Shown one piece after another: positions 36,363 through 44,749 of a stretch of 64,000 bases of DNA (within the stretch, counting starts at the first letter, position 1; the number at the start of each line of letters is the position of its first letter). Below the pieces are notes generated by a model. It did no database searches and was not told the origin of the DNA. It saw nothing but the letters and a program-made list of their open reading frames with translations. Origin of the DNA: Corynebacterium pacaense (GTDB lineage: Bacteria > Actinomycetota > Actinomycetes > Mycobacteriales > Mycobacteriaceae); contig NZ_LT821240.1 of the NCBI RefSeq assembly GCF_900169525.1, positions 186,001 to 250,000 of the forward strand, given 5' to 3'. The translations under genes and the position numbers were made by a program.

Positions 36363-36722
36363 CTGCTGGGGCGGATGTTAAGTATGTATCGAAAGTTATC
36401 TGGGTGGCTTAGTGTTCAATTATCGACTCACGAGTCGGATTCGAACCCTGTAGTCAATCTCGGACACTGGAATGTTCAAGCGTCACTCGATGAACTTCTC
36501 TAACTCAATGCATTTGCGTACTTCCAATTCGGGCAAACGGGGAAGCTTGCCAAGGATGGCGTTCGCGAGAGGTGTTGGGTTGCGTGTGCCGGGATCGCTC
36601 GGGTGATCGATCCTGTTTGTGGGTCAAGAAGTCCCGGGACTGGCTCGCGGGAACACTCTGGGAAGGTTTTTCAAGTGTGGAAACTGGATCTCGAGTGATT
36701 CTCAGAAAGAACAGGAGATATC
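36363..36722 (+). promoter_or_regulatory. Long, lower-GC region upstream of ripA
   Basis: No gene is visible in these 360 bp. Base composition is clearly more AT-rich than the surrounding genes. It contains a 14-bp dyad CGACTC-AC-GAGTCG (36424-36437), a GGATCG...CGATCC stem near 36592-36613 and a TCCCGGGA palindrome near 36634. Such a long leader before a peptidoglycan hydrolase invites a riboswitch or multi-regulator promoter, but I could not match the c-di-AMP (ydaO) consensus. Confidence 0.4.
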
Positions 36723-38531
36723 GTGGCCTTGACTGCTACACGCCGCACCACCGGGTGCGTCAGAAGAGGTGCCCTCGTCGTCCGCGCCCTGGTTGCGGTG
36801 GCCATCAGCGGTAGCCTCGCGCTGACGCTGACGCCCGCTGTGGCACAGCCCGTCAACCCCTCGGACGCGGAAATCGCGGATGCGCAGGGTCAGATCGAGG
36901 CGGGCAACGGGGATGTCTCCCGCCTCGCCGGCGAGATCTCTGCCAGGGACGGTGAGATCAACCGGCTGGAAATGGAGATGGGTGGACTCCGCGAAGCGGT
37001 TAACAAGGCCGTGGTGGATCTCCAGGACGCTCAGGCGGAGGCGCAGCGCGCGCGGGCGGAAGCCGACGCAGCGAAGGTCGATCTCGATTCATCCCAGGCA
37101 GATATCGAGGCCGCGCAGGAGCGGCTCAACGAGCTTTCCCGTGCCGCCTACCGTCAAAACGGTACCTCCAAGGGACTCTCCGGAATGTCGGGAAACAGCG
37201 CCAACGAGGATGCTCTCGATCGGCAGACCTACCTGCGGACAACTGCGGACAAGCAGCGTGAGGCCGTAGCGGAGCTCGATCGGCTGCGCACCGAGAATGC
37301 CAACAAGGAATCTGCACTTCGGGTGGCCCGCAACCTCGCCGATCAGCGCGAGGCGGAGGCCGCGGAACAGGAGCGGACGACGCGGGAGGCCATCGAGCGT
37401 AACTCGGCTCAGGTCAATTCGCTGAATGCGGACCGCAATGCGCTGGTGGCCCAGCGGGGGGAGGCCGAGCGCAGCCTGGCCGCTGCCCGTTCCCAGGCGG
37501 ACACCCTGCAGGGGCAGCGTCAGGAGTACCAGGACTATCAGCGCGCCGAGGCTGAACGAAAGGAGGCGGAGGCCGCGGCCGCCGCCGCAGCCGAGGAGAA
37601 GCGGAAGACCGAGGCCGCTGAGGCCGCGGCACGCGCGGCGGCCGAGAAGGCGGCAGCCGAGGCCCAGGCAGAGCGGGAGGCGGTCGCCCGCGCGGCCGCG
37701 GAACAGCGTGCGCGCGAGGCGCAGGCGGAAGCCGAGCGTGCCCGCGCGGCCGCGGAGCAGAAGGCGGCCGAGGACGCGGAGGCCAAGCGGGTACAGCAGG
37801 CGGCCCTGGCCGCGGCTGCCGCTGCCGCAGCGGCGTTGGCCGCGGCCAATGAAGCGGAGCAGACGGCCGCGGCCAGCCCGGCCCAAACCGCGCCGGCCCA
37901 AACCGCGCCGGCCCAAACCGCGCCGGCCCAAACCGCGCCGGCCCAAACCGCGCCGGCCCAAACCGCGCCGGCCCAAACCGCGCCGGCCCAAACCGCGCCG
38001 GCCCAAACCGCGCCGAGCCCCGGCGGAACCGGCTCCGGCGGCTCCGGCTCCGGCAGTGTCGTCGACGAATCCGCCGATGATATCGTCGAGGAGGTTGTTA
38101 CCGGCGACCGGGCCGCCAGGATTGAGGCCGTCATCGCTCGCGCCAGCAGCCAGATCGGGATGCCCTATGCGTGGGGTGGCGGTGACGCTAACGGTCCGAC
38201 CCTGGGAATCCGGGACGGTGGAGTGGCTGATTCCTACGGTGATTACAACAAGGTCGGTTTCGATTGTTCGGGACTGGTTCTCTACGCATTCGCCGGGGTG
38301 GGGATCTCGCTTCCCCACTACACCGGTTACCAGTATCAGCACGGCACCAAGGTCTCGCCCTCAAGCATGCAGCGCGGTGATCTCATCTTCTACGGTCCCG
38401 GTGCATCCCAGCATGTCGCCATCTACCTCGGTAACGGTCAGATGCTGGAGGCGCCGCAGTCGGGTTCGACGGTCAGGATCTCGCCGGTGCGCTGGTCGGG
38501 GATGACCGAGTACGCCGTGAGGCTGCTCTAG
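36723..38531 (+). CDS. ripA: NlpC/P60 peptidoglycan endopeptidase, RipA-like
   Basis: A 602-aa secreted D,L-endopeptidase needed for septal peptidoglycan splitting. It has a long signal peptide ending near VAQP (about residue 42), then an extended Ala/Glu/Arg coiled coil (residues 45-385), then nine PAQTA repeats and a Gly/Ser linker. The C-terminal NlpC/P60 domain (about 465-602) has the catalytic cysteine in FDCSGLVLYAF and histidine in SQHVAIYLGNG. The start is a GTG at 36723 with AGGAG 7 nt upstream. The coiled coil would normally hold the catalytic domain inactive; position after acn and the Rv1476-like gene matches mycobacterial ripA. Confidence 0.93.
   Translation: MALTATRRTTGCVRRGALVVRALVAVAISGSLALTLTPAVAQPVNPSDAEIADAQGQIEAGNGDVSRLAGEISARDGEINRLEMEMGGLREAVNKAVVDLQDAQAEAQRARAEADAAKVDLDSSQADIEAAQERLNELSRAAYRQNGTSKGLSGMSGNSANEDALDRQTYLRTTADKQREAVAELDRLRTENANKESALRVARNLADQREAEAAEQERTTREAIERNSAQVNSLNADRNALVAQRGEAERSLAAARSQADTLQGQRQEYQDYQRAEAERKEAEAAAAAAAEEKRKTEAAEAAARAAAEKAAAEAQAEREAVARAAAEQRAREAQAEAERARAAAEQKAAEDAEAKRVQQAALAAAAAAAAALAAANEAEQTAAASPAQTAPAQTAPAQTAPAQTAPAQTAPAQTAPAQTAPAQTAPAQTAPSPGGTGSGGSGSGSVVDESADDIVEEVVTGDRAARIEAVIARASSQIGMPYAWGGGDANGPTLGIRDGGVADSYGDYNKVGFDCSGLVLYAFAGVGISLPHYTGYQYQHGTKVSPSSMQRGDLIFYGPGASQHVAIYLGNGQMLEAPQSGSTVRISPVRWSGMTEYAVRLL
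37881..38015 (+). repeat. Nine perfect 15-bp tandem repeats in ripA
   Basis: The unit gcccaaaccgcgccg occurs nine times without a single mismatch and encodes (AQTAP)9 in the linker before the catalytic domain. Identity at the DNA level implies recent expansion or homogenisation. The unit is a multiple of three, so copy changes keep the frame. Confidence 0.98.
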
Positions 38532-38624
38532 CCCCACCCGGCGGAAAAGTGGCTGTACCTATCGATGGGTGGTGCTCAATCGAATTTTGTGCAATATCAA
38601 TCGAAAGTTGTTAAGGTTCTCGTT

Positions 38625-39716
38625 ATGAATGCGAGCCGTCCGGATGCCTATGATGCCCTCCTCGTGCTCTCCTTCGGTGGTCCCGAAGGGCACGAGGAGG
38701 TTCGTCCCTTCCTGGAGAATGTCACCCGTGGGCGGGGTATCCCGCCCGAGAGGCTGGACGACGTGGCCGTCCACTACCACCACTTCGGTGGGGTGAGCCC
38801 CATCAACGGACTCAACCGGGAGATCATCGCGAACGTGGAGAGGGAGCTCGCCGACCGCGGAATATCGATTCCGGTGTATTTCGGTAACCGCAATTGGTTG
38901 CCCTACGGTGCCGATGCCGCGGAGCAGATGGCGCGCGACGGCGTCCGGAACGCCCTGGTCCTGGCCACCTCCGCGTGGGGCGGGTATTCGGGATGCCGCC
39001 AGTACCAGGAGGATATCCAGCAACTGATCGAGCATTTGGACGCCGAGGGCCTGCCGGCGATCACCTTCACCAAGATTCGCCAGTTTTACGATCATCCCCT
39101 TTTCATCGACACCATGGTCGCACATGTGCGCGACTCCTTCGCCGAATTGCCCGAGGACCGACGCGGCCGAGCCCGTCTGGTGTTCACCGCACACTCGATT
39201 CCGTTGACCTCAGTCGATGCCGATGGCACCAAGATCGACGGATCCCTGTATTCCGACCAGGTCCGTGAATCCTCCGCCCTGATCGCGGAGGGACTGGGAA
39301 TCACTGACTATGACGTGGTTTGGCAGTCGCGTTCCGGTGCCCCCCATGTTCCCTGGCTCGAGCCGGACATCGTTGACCACGCTGTGGATCTCAATGAGCG
39401 CGGTATCGACACCCTGGTGGTCTGCCCCGTGGGCTTCATATCCGACCACATGGAGGTCATCTGGGACCTGGACTCCGAACTCATGGACGAGGCGGCCAGG
39501 CGTGGAATGACCGTTGTTCGGACCGCCACGGCCGGACCCACCGAGTCCTTCGCCGCCATGGTCGTCGATCTGATCGAGGAGCAGGGCAGCCACCGGCAGC
39601 CGGAACGCCGGGGTTGCCTGCCCCTGCGCGGCACCTCGGTCAACGGTGCTCCCTGCGCCGAGGGATGCTGCCTACCGATGCGCGTTCACAAACGTGCGAA
39701 CTCGGCCAGCGTGTAG
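38625..39716 (+). CDS. hemH: Ferrochelatase, actinobacterial Fe-S type
   Basis: A 363-aa enzyme inserting iron into the porphyrin; in actinobacteria the substrate is coproporphyrin III and the enzyme is also called CpfC. It has [11 protein letters not shown] near its start, [18 protein letters not shown] with the catalytic histidine, and [18 protein letters not shown] with the second active-site region. Cysteines in YSGCRQY and at the C-terminus ([13 protein letters not shown]) match the four ligands of the [2Fe-2S] cluster known in mycobacterial ferrochelatase. ATG at 38625 has AAGG upstream. Its 3' end overlaps the convergent neighbour by 31 bp. Confidence 0.94.
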   Translation: MNASRPDAYDALLVLSFGGPEGHEEVRPFLENVTRGRGIPPERLDDVAVHYHHFGGVSPINGLNREIIANVERELADRGISIPVYFGNRNWLPYGADAAEQMARDGVRNALVLATSAWGGYSGCRQYQEDIQQLIEHLDAEGLPAITFTKIRQFYDHPLFIDTMVAHVRDSFAELPEDRRGRARLVFTAHSIPLTSVDADGTKIDGSLYSDQVRESSALIAEGLGITDYDVVWQSRSGAPHVPWLEPDIVDHAVDLNERGIDTLVVCPVGFISDHMEVIWDLDSELMDEAARRGMTVVRTATAGPTESFAAMVVDLIEEQGSHRQPERRGCLPLRGTSVNGAPCAEGCCLPMRVHKRANSASV

Positions 39717-40441
39717 CTGACCCCCGCCATCCGGGCGCCGCGGATGTGGCGCCAGAGACCGATCAGCTGCGGGTCGAGGGAGTGCTCACCCATGGTCTGC
39801 TGGACCGTCTCCACGATTGCGGCCACGCGGTCGGCACGCGCGAACAGTTTCGCAGCCCGGGGCGGGACATCGTGAGGCAGTCCCGGTGTGTCGTAGAAGT
39901 CCGAGAGTGTTCCAACGGTCAGCCGTGGGTTCCTCAGGGATGCGGGAGCCAGCGTGGAGTACGCCGTGGCCTCGATCATCCTCGCGGCCTCCGCGGTAGC
40001 CGTGGTGAGCAGCGCATCGGCGTCACCGGGGGAGAGGTGGGACTCGGGACTCGGCGGGCCCTCGTACTCCGTCCAGGTCCACAGAGTCGAACCGTCCAGC
40101 CGTTCGGGGACCAGTGCATGGGACACCCGCTTGTCGACGCCACGGATGATCAACGCACCCTCCGCCGTGCCGGCCGCACGCAGTGCGGCCCGTGGATCAC
40201 CCGGTCCGCTGAGGGCCAGTGTGATCAGTGGTTCGGTGAAGGGGGCGTCGACAAGCGGTGCGACGGTCTCCCTGACCCTGCGCAGCAGGTCGAGGAGACC
40301 GCCTTCGTCGATCGCGTGGGTTCCGCCGAGATCGACGAAGGCGTCGATGACTTCCTCGGTGGGCACCAGATCGTAGATCCACGCACCCAGCCAGACGGCG
40401 GTGTTTTGCAGTGGGGAGTAAACCTGTGAACGCATTTCCAT
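39686..40441 (-). CDS. Conserved hypothetical protein
   Basis: A 251-aa soluble protein I cannot assign to a function. It starts [19 protein letters not shown] and carries a conserved-looking [13 protein letters not shown] segment near residue 79 and WTWTEY near residue 121. No signal peptide, membrane segment or catalytic motif is evident. It is convergent with hemH, sharing 31 bp of coding sequence on opposite strands, and divergent from the DUF3097 gene. From memory, a similar gene occupies this place in C. glutamicum. Confidence 0.75.
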   Translation of the reverse strand: MEMRSQVYSPLQNTAVWLGAWIYDLVPTEEVIDAFVDLGGTHAIDEGGLLDLLRRVRETVAPLVDAPFTEPLITLALSGPGDPRAALRAAGTAEGALIIRGVDKRVSHALVPERLDGSTLWTWTEYEGPPSPESHLSPGDADALLTTATAEAARMIEATAYSTLAPASLRNPRLTVGTLSDFYDTPGLPHDVPPRAAKLFARADRVAAIVETVQQTMGEHSLDPQLIGLWRHIRGARMAGVSYTLAEFARL

Positions 40442-40487
40442 AACGGAAGGTCAGTCTAGTCCAGCCCATTGGATATGGTTGATGCCC

Positions 40488-41333
40488 ATGAGCCCTACAG
40501 ACCCCTACTCAGGAGATATTTTCGGCGGGCACGCCCGCAGCAGGACCCCCGACTACCCGCTCGTCCCTGCTGAACCCGGGCTGGTCGTGGAGGTCCGCGG
40601 TGACGGTTTCGTCGGTGCGGTCACCGGCTTCGAGAAAACCTATGACGGTGACTTCATCCGACTCGAGGACCGTCGGGGTCGGGAGCAGCTCTACAAGCTG
40701 CGCAGGGGTGGATTCATGGTTGATGGCTCGATTGTCACACTGGTACGTCACGTTCCAAGGCGGGAACCGGAAAGGTCGAACTCCGGCTCCCGGCGGGTAA
40801 GCAACGTGCAGGCGAAAGTCGCCGCACCCTCCAGGATCTGGGTGGAGGGAATCCACGACGCCGCCATCGTGGAGAAGGTCTGGGGCCATGATCTCCGCGT
40901 CGAGGGGGTGGTGGTGGAGTACCTCGAGGGTCTGGACAACCTGCCCGTCCGCCTCGCCGAGTTCGGCCCCGGTCCGGGGCGGAGAATCGGGGTCCTGGCC
41001 GATCACCTGGTGGAGGGCTCCAAGGAATCGCGGTTGACGCGGTCGCTCGGTCCCGATGTGGCGGTGACCGGTCACCCCTACATCGACATCTGGGCCGCGG
41101 TGAAGCCCGAGCGCCTGGGGCTGCGTGCCTGGCCCGAGGTGCCCTACGGCGAGGACTGGAAGACCGGTGTCTGCCGCAGGGTCGGCTGGAGCAACCCGAA
41201 GGAGGGTTGGCACCGCGTCTACGGTGCCGTCAACTCCTTCCGCGACCTCGACCACACGCTGATCGGCGCGGTGGAGCGGTTGGTGGACTTTGTCACCAAC
41301 CACGACCTGAGCAAGGAGGATGCGCTCGCCTAG
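40488..41333 (+). CDS. DUF3097 family protein
   Basis: A 281-aa protein of the DUF3097 family, restricted mainly to actinobacteria and of unknown function. Family features are the opening with YSGDIFGGHARS, the RLEDRRGREQLYKLRRGGF segment near residue 62, WVEGIHDAAIVEKVWG near residue 116 and VTGHPYIDIWAAVKPERLG near residue 190. The WVEGIHDA segment resembles a TOPRIM-like acidic motif, which hints at nucleic acid binding, but this is inference. A second ATG lies 6 bp upstream. Confidence 0.85.
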   Translation: MSPTDPYSGDIFGGHARSRTPDYPLVPAEPGLVVEVRGDGFVGAVTGFEKTYDGDFIRLEDRRGREQLYKLRRGGFMVDGSIVTLVRHVPRREPERSNSGSRRVSNVQAKVAAPSRIWVEGIHDAAIVEKVWGHDLRVEGVVVEYLEGLDNLPVRLAEFGPGPGRRIGVLADHLVEGSKESRLTRSLGPDVAVTGHPYIDIWAAVKPERLGLRAWPEVPYGEDWKTGVCRRVGWSNPKEGWHRVYGAVNSFRDLDHTLIGAVERLVDFVTNHDLSKEDALA

Positions 41334-41385
41334 CCCGGCGCGGGAGCCGACCCCTGATTGTCCCCGTTTAGGTACGGTGGGCTAG

Positions 41386-41814
41386 GTGGGAGCGATCATC
41401 TGGTTCATCGGCGCACTGGTCCTGGCGGGACTCGAACTCGCGGCTGGTGAGTTCACCCTGCTCATGCTCGCCGGCGCGGCCCTGGCCACCGCCGGGGTCT
41501 CGGCGATCGGGGTCCCGGTCTGGGCAGAGTTTCTGACCTTCGCGCTATCCTCGGTAGCCCTGCTGCTCTTCCTCCGTCCGGCGCTCAAGCGCCGACTGCA
41601 CAAACCCGCGGTGCTGGACACCTCCCCGCAGGCCCTGCTCGGGTCAACGGCGATCGTCCTCGAGCGCATCGACGAACAGGGTGGGCAGATTCGCATGGAC
41701 GGTTCCATCTGGTCGGCCCGCAGCCTGGACCCGTCCCACGCCTTCGATGAGGGTGAACGCGTCCATGTCATCAGCATCGACGGTGCCACCGCAGTGGTCT
41801 GGAAGCAACCGTGA
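41386..41814 (+). CDS. NfeD-like membrane protein
   Basis: A 142-aa protein with three N-terminal hydrophobic segments (FIGALVLAGLEL, FTLLMLAGAALATAGVSA, FLTFALSSVALLLFL) and a C-terminal OB-fold-like beta domain (residues 75-142), the short NfeD architecture. NfeD proteins pair with SPFH membrane scaffolds, and an SPFH gene begins 34 bp downstream. The start is GTG at 41386, with no strong ribosome site and a -10-like TAGGTACGGT about 15 bp upstream, so translation may be nearly leaderless. Confidence 0.85.
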   Translation: MGAIIWFIGALVLAGLELAAGEFTLLMLAGAALATAGVSAIGVPVWAEFLTFALSSVALLLFLRPALKRRLHKPAVLDTSPQALLGSTAIVLERIDEQGGQIRMDGSIWSARSLDPSHAFDEGERVHVISIDGATAVVWKQP

Positions 41815-41848
41815 ACACAACTGAAACCGACAACAATATGGAGGACCC

Positions 41849-43045
41849 ATGACAGGTCTCATTCTTGCCATCGTATTCCTGGTGTTCGTCGCCTTTGTGG
41901 TAATCAAGTCAATTGCCTTGATTCCGCAGGGTGAGGCGGCCGTCATTGAAAGACTCGGCCGGTATACGCGCACCGTGTCCGGAAACCTGACCCTGCTCGT
42001 ACCCTTCGTCGATCGCGTCCGTGCCAGGATTGACACCCGTGAACGCGTGGTGTCCTTCCCGCCGCAGGCCGTGATCACGCAGGACAACCTGACCGTGGCC
42101 ATTGATATCGTGGTCACCTTCCAGATCAATGACCCGGCCAAGGCGATCTACGGAGTGGACAACTACATCGTCGGTGTCGAGCAGATCTCCGTGGCCACCC
42201 TCCGCGACGTGGTCGGAAGCATGACCCTCGAGGAGACGCTGACCTCCCGTGAGGTGATCAACCGCCGGCTACGCGGTGAGCTCGACGCCGCAACGACCAG
42301 GTGGGGACTGCGCATCAGCAGGGTGGAGCTCAAGGCCATCGATCCGCCACCGTCGATCCAGCAGTCGATGGAAAAGCAGATGAAGGCCGACCGCGAGAAG
42401 CGCGCGACGATCCTCACCGCCGAAGGGCAGAGGGAGGCGGACATCAAGACGGCAGAGGGCGAGAAGCAGGCGAAGATCCTCTCCGCCGAGGGCGAGAAGC
42501 ACGCGGCCATCCTCAGTGCGGAGGCCGAGCGGCAGGCCATGATCCTGCGGGCGGAGGGTGAACGTGCCGCCAGATACCTCCAGGCGCAGGGAGAGGCCCG
42601 CGCGATCCAGAAGGTCAACGCCGCCATCAAGGCCGCAAAGTTGACCCCGGAGGTGCTGGCTTACCAGTACCTGGAGAAGCTGCCCCAGATTGCCGATGGG
42701 AAGTCCTCCAAGATGTGGGTCATCCCCAGTCAGTTCTCCGATTCCCTCGAGGCCTTCGCCCGCCAGTTCGGGGACAGGAGCGAGGATGGTGTCTTCCGCT
42801 ATGAGGCATCCTCCGTTGATGAGGAGACGAGGGATCTGGCCAACGCCGATGACATTGCGGAGTGGTTCTCCACGGAGTCCGACCCGGAGATCGCCGCGGC
42901 GGTCGCCGCCGCCAACGCCGTGGCCAACAAGCCGGTCGATCCCGATCCCGCGGAGCTGGCGCTCGGCAAGACCGCGCCGAAGACCAAGCCCGATCCCACT
43001 GAGGAGGACCGGGGCCTTCCGGAGGGCTTCCACCAGCAGATCTAG
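41849..43045 (+). CDS. SPFH/band 7 domain protein (stomatin-like)
   Basis: A 398-aa membrane-anchored scaffold protein. One N-terminal helix (LILAIVFLVFVAFVVIKSIALIP) is followed by the SPFH domain (GEAAVIERLGRYTRTVSGN) and a conserved RVELKAIDPP segment near residue 163. A long coiled-coil stretch (about 175-255) has Ala-Glu-Gly repeats of the type KILSAEGEKHAAILSAEAE. The Ala/Pro-rich tail is variable. Such proteins organise membrane domains and protease complexes. Operon with the NfeD gene, as in many bacteria. A GGAGGA ribosome site precedes the ATG. Confidence 0.9.
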   Translation: MTGLILAIVFLVFVAFVVIKSIALIPQGEAAVIERLGRYTRTVSGNLTLLVPFVDRVRARIDTRERVVSFPPQAVITQDNLTVAIDIVVTFQINDPAKAIYGVDNYIVGVEQISVATLRDVVGSMTLEETLTSREVINRRLRGELDAATTRWGLRISRVELKAIDPPPSIQQSMEKQMKADREKRATILTAEGQREADIKTAEGEKQAKILSAEGEKHAAILSAEAERQAMILRAEGERAARYLQAQGEARAIQKVNAAIKAAKLTPEVLAYQYLEKLPQIADGKSSKMWVIPSQFSDSLEAFARQFGDRSEDGVFRYEASSVDEETRDLANADDIAEWFSTESDPEIAAAVAAANAVANKPVDPDPAELALGKTAPKTKPDPTEEDRGLPEGFHQQI

Positions 43046-43088
43046 TCCCCGGGTGGCCGCGCCGCCGGGGTGCAAAGGGGCGGCGTCG

Positions 43089-43688
43089 TCAGGCGGGGTG
43101 CCGCTGCGCCGCCTGCGCCAGCAGGTTCACCGCTAGCTGCCAACCGGCCTGCTCCGCGTGCCAACCCGCCGCCTGGAGCCGCTGGGACATCGCCTGCTTG
43201 GAGATTCCCAACTCCTCGGCGGCCTCATTCTGGTTGAGTCCGGAGCGGACCAGGGAGGTCGCCTCCCTGCCCTCGATCGAGCGTTTTCCGAGCACCTGCG
43301 AGAGCAGGGCGAAGGCAGCACTGATGTTGAAGGCACGGACATCGTCGCGCCTGGCCCCCGAGATCCGCACCCTGACCACCCCGCTGCGGGCCGTGGGTCG
43401 GAGGGCATCGCCGGCGGCCTCCACCGCCATCTCCCTCAGATGGGCGTCATCGTCGGTATCCGCACCGGGGACCACCCCGATGCCGATGGCCCAGTCACCG
43501 GCCGCCAGCAGCGCCATCACGACATCGCAGGCTGCGGTCGCCGAATCGATGTTGGCGCGGATATCCTCCACGCCGAGCTTCTCAAACTCCCCGACACCGT
43601 CAAGGGTGGACAGCGCCTCCGCGAAGCGACCGACCAATTCCGCCCTGCGCGTGTCCCGTCCCCGGTATCTGGCATGCAGCGCCCACAT
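43089..43688 (-). CDS. Hypothetical protein with C-terminal HTH
   Basis: A 199-aa soluble protein. Its only recognisable part is a helix-turn-helix near residues 147-173 (GLNQNEAAEELGISKQAMSQRL), which suggests DNA binding. The N-terminal 140 residues contain IGIGVVPGADTD near residue 72 and a core with FNISAAFALLSQVLGKRS near residue 119; I recognise no ligand domain. It is convergent with the SPFH gene. A regulatory role is probable but the target is unknown. Confidence 0.72.
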   Translation of the reverse strand: MWALHARYRGRDTRRAELVGRFAEALSTLDGVGEFEKLGVEDIRANIDSATAACDVVMALLAAGDWAIGIGVVPGADTDDDAHLREMAVEAAGDALRPTARSGVVRVRISGARRDDVRAFNISAAFALLSQVLGKRSIEGREATSLVRSGLNQNEAAEELGISKQAMSQRLQAAGWHAEQAGWQLAVNLLAQAAQRHPA

Positions 43689-43735
43689 TCGATTCCTCTT
43701 CTCTGGCTGTTTTCATCCAGCATACCCGGAGAATT

Positions 43736-44512
43736 CTACTCGTCAGCCTTGACTGGGAGATGCCGATCCACGATGATCCCGACCAGGCCCAGACCTGCGA
43801 GAGCCACGCTGAGCAGGATCAACCTGAGATCCCCGCCACCGCTCAGCGCATCGCCGAGCACAACCGTGACAATCGTTCCCGGCGCCGATCCCACGAGGGT
43901 GGCCAGCACGAAGGACAGCAGCGAGACGCTGGTCAGTGCGGTCAAGTAGTTGAGGATGGAAAAGGGGATGGCGGCGATCATGCGCAGTGAACCCACGGCC
44001 AGCCAGCCGCGGTGCCGGAGCCGGAGATCGATGCCCGCCACCGCCGGATGGGTCAGCCGTGGTCTCATCCAGTCGCCGAGGATGCGGCGGACGATCACCA
44101 GCGAAATCGCGGCGGAGGCGGTGGTGCTGCCCAGGGCGACGATGCTTCCGAGTACGGGACCGAAGAGGACACCCGAGGACAGGGTGAGCACGGTGCGGGG
44201 AACGGGAAACTGCGTGAGACCGATGTACAGCAGGCAGAACAGGACGATGAAGGAACCGCCCGCATCCTCCGCCCAGTGCCGCAGCGTGCCGATGGAGGGG
44301 ACGTCCACGAAGACGGTCACGGCTATGAACAGGGCAAGCGCCGTTGCGATCGTGATCGCCCTGAGCGGTGTCCACGATCGCACCGTAGCCAACGCATCGG
44401 AAGCCGTGGTGAGGATGAAGTTCGCGGCCGCTGTCAGACCGGTGCGCAGCCGGGAGGTGACCGGTGGTTGATCGCCCGCCGCGGTGTCCGCGCCATCCTC
44501 GTCTCGCTCCAT
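43736..44512 (-). CDS. VTT-domain (TVP38/DedA-like) membrane protein
   Basis: A 258-aa protein with about five hydrophobic segments. The VTT/SNARE-associated core is LYIGLTQFPVPRTVLTLSSGVLFGP-like (partly: TQFPVPRTVLTLSSG) near residue 113, followed by GSTTASAAISLVIVRR and SLRMIAAIPFSILNYLTALT near residue 193. Family members act as lipid scramblases or in membrane homeostasis. I choose the ATG at 44512 (MERDEDGAD); a frame running to 44695 adds 61 polar residues without family character. It is divergent from the mutase operon. Confidence 0.83.
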   Translation of the reverse strand: MERDEDGADTAAGDQPPVTSRLRTGLTAAANFILTTASDALATVRSWTPLRAITIATALALFIAVTVFVDVPSIGTLRHWAEDAGGSFIVLFCLLYIGLTQFPVPRTVLTLSSGVLFGPVLGSIVALGSTTASAAISLVIVRRILGDWMRPRLTHPAVAGIDLRLRHRGWLAVGSLRMIAAIPFSILNYLTALTSVSLLSFVLATLVGSAPGTIVTVVLGDALSGGGDLRLILLSVALAGLGLVGIIVDRHLPVKADE

Positions 44513-44749
44513 GGGGAAGACTCTACAACCGGTGCCGCCGGCAATGGGCCGCGGGTGACCGGCGATTGTCCGCATTGCGTGACGCAGCTCGCTGTGATTT
44601 GTGAATCTCCACCCCCGAAACTCCGGCTGTGACCCCGGATGTGGGTTATCGTTGTCGGTGAAGCAGATTGCATATCGCATACGTTGCTGATTCATTTTTC
44701 GGAAGCGATGCTCCGATGTGGTCCGCCGACACTATAGGCACACTTTTCG
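44513..44749. promoter_or_regulatory. Divergent intergenic region before mutA
   Basis: This 237-bp gap is expected to hold promoters for the VTT gene and for mutA-mutB-meaB. A -10-like TATAGG near 44734-44739 would start transcription about 8 bp before the ATG at 44750. No clear operator or B12 riboswitch element was seen. Confidence 0.35.

Noticed and set aside
36415..36460. Possible tRNA T-arm (ggattcgaaccc) upstream of ripA
   Set aside because: Only the TTCGAA-like core is present. The flanking bases do not form a 5-bp T stem and no acceptor or anticodon arm is found on either strand.
36258..36503. Small 81-aa gene crossing the terminator before ripA
   Set aside because: It spans the hairpin and T run, has no ribosome site and no recognisable product.
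36423..36720. c-di-AMP (ydaO/yuaA) riboswitch before ripA
   Set aside because: Position is attractive, but the conserved aptamer blocks could not be matched by eye. Kept only as an unexplained leader.
37560..38135. Long minus-strand open frame with Gly/Ala/Trp repeats opposite ripA
   Set aside because: It is the antisense shadow of the Ala/Glu coiled coil and the 15-bp repeats of ripA.
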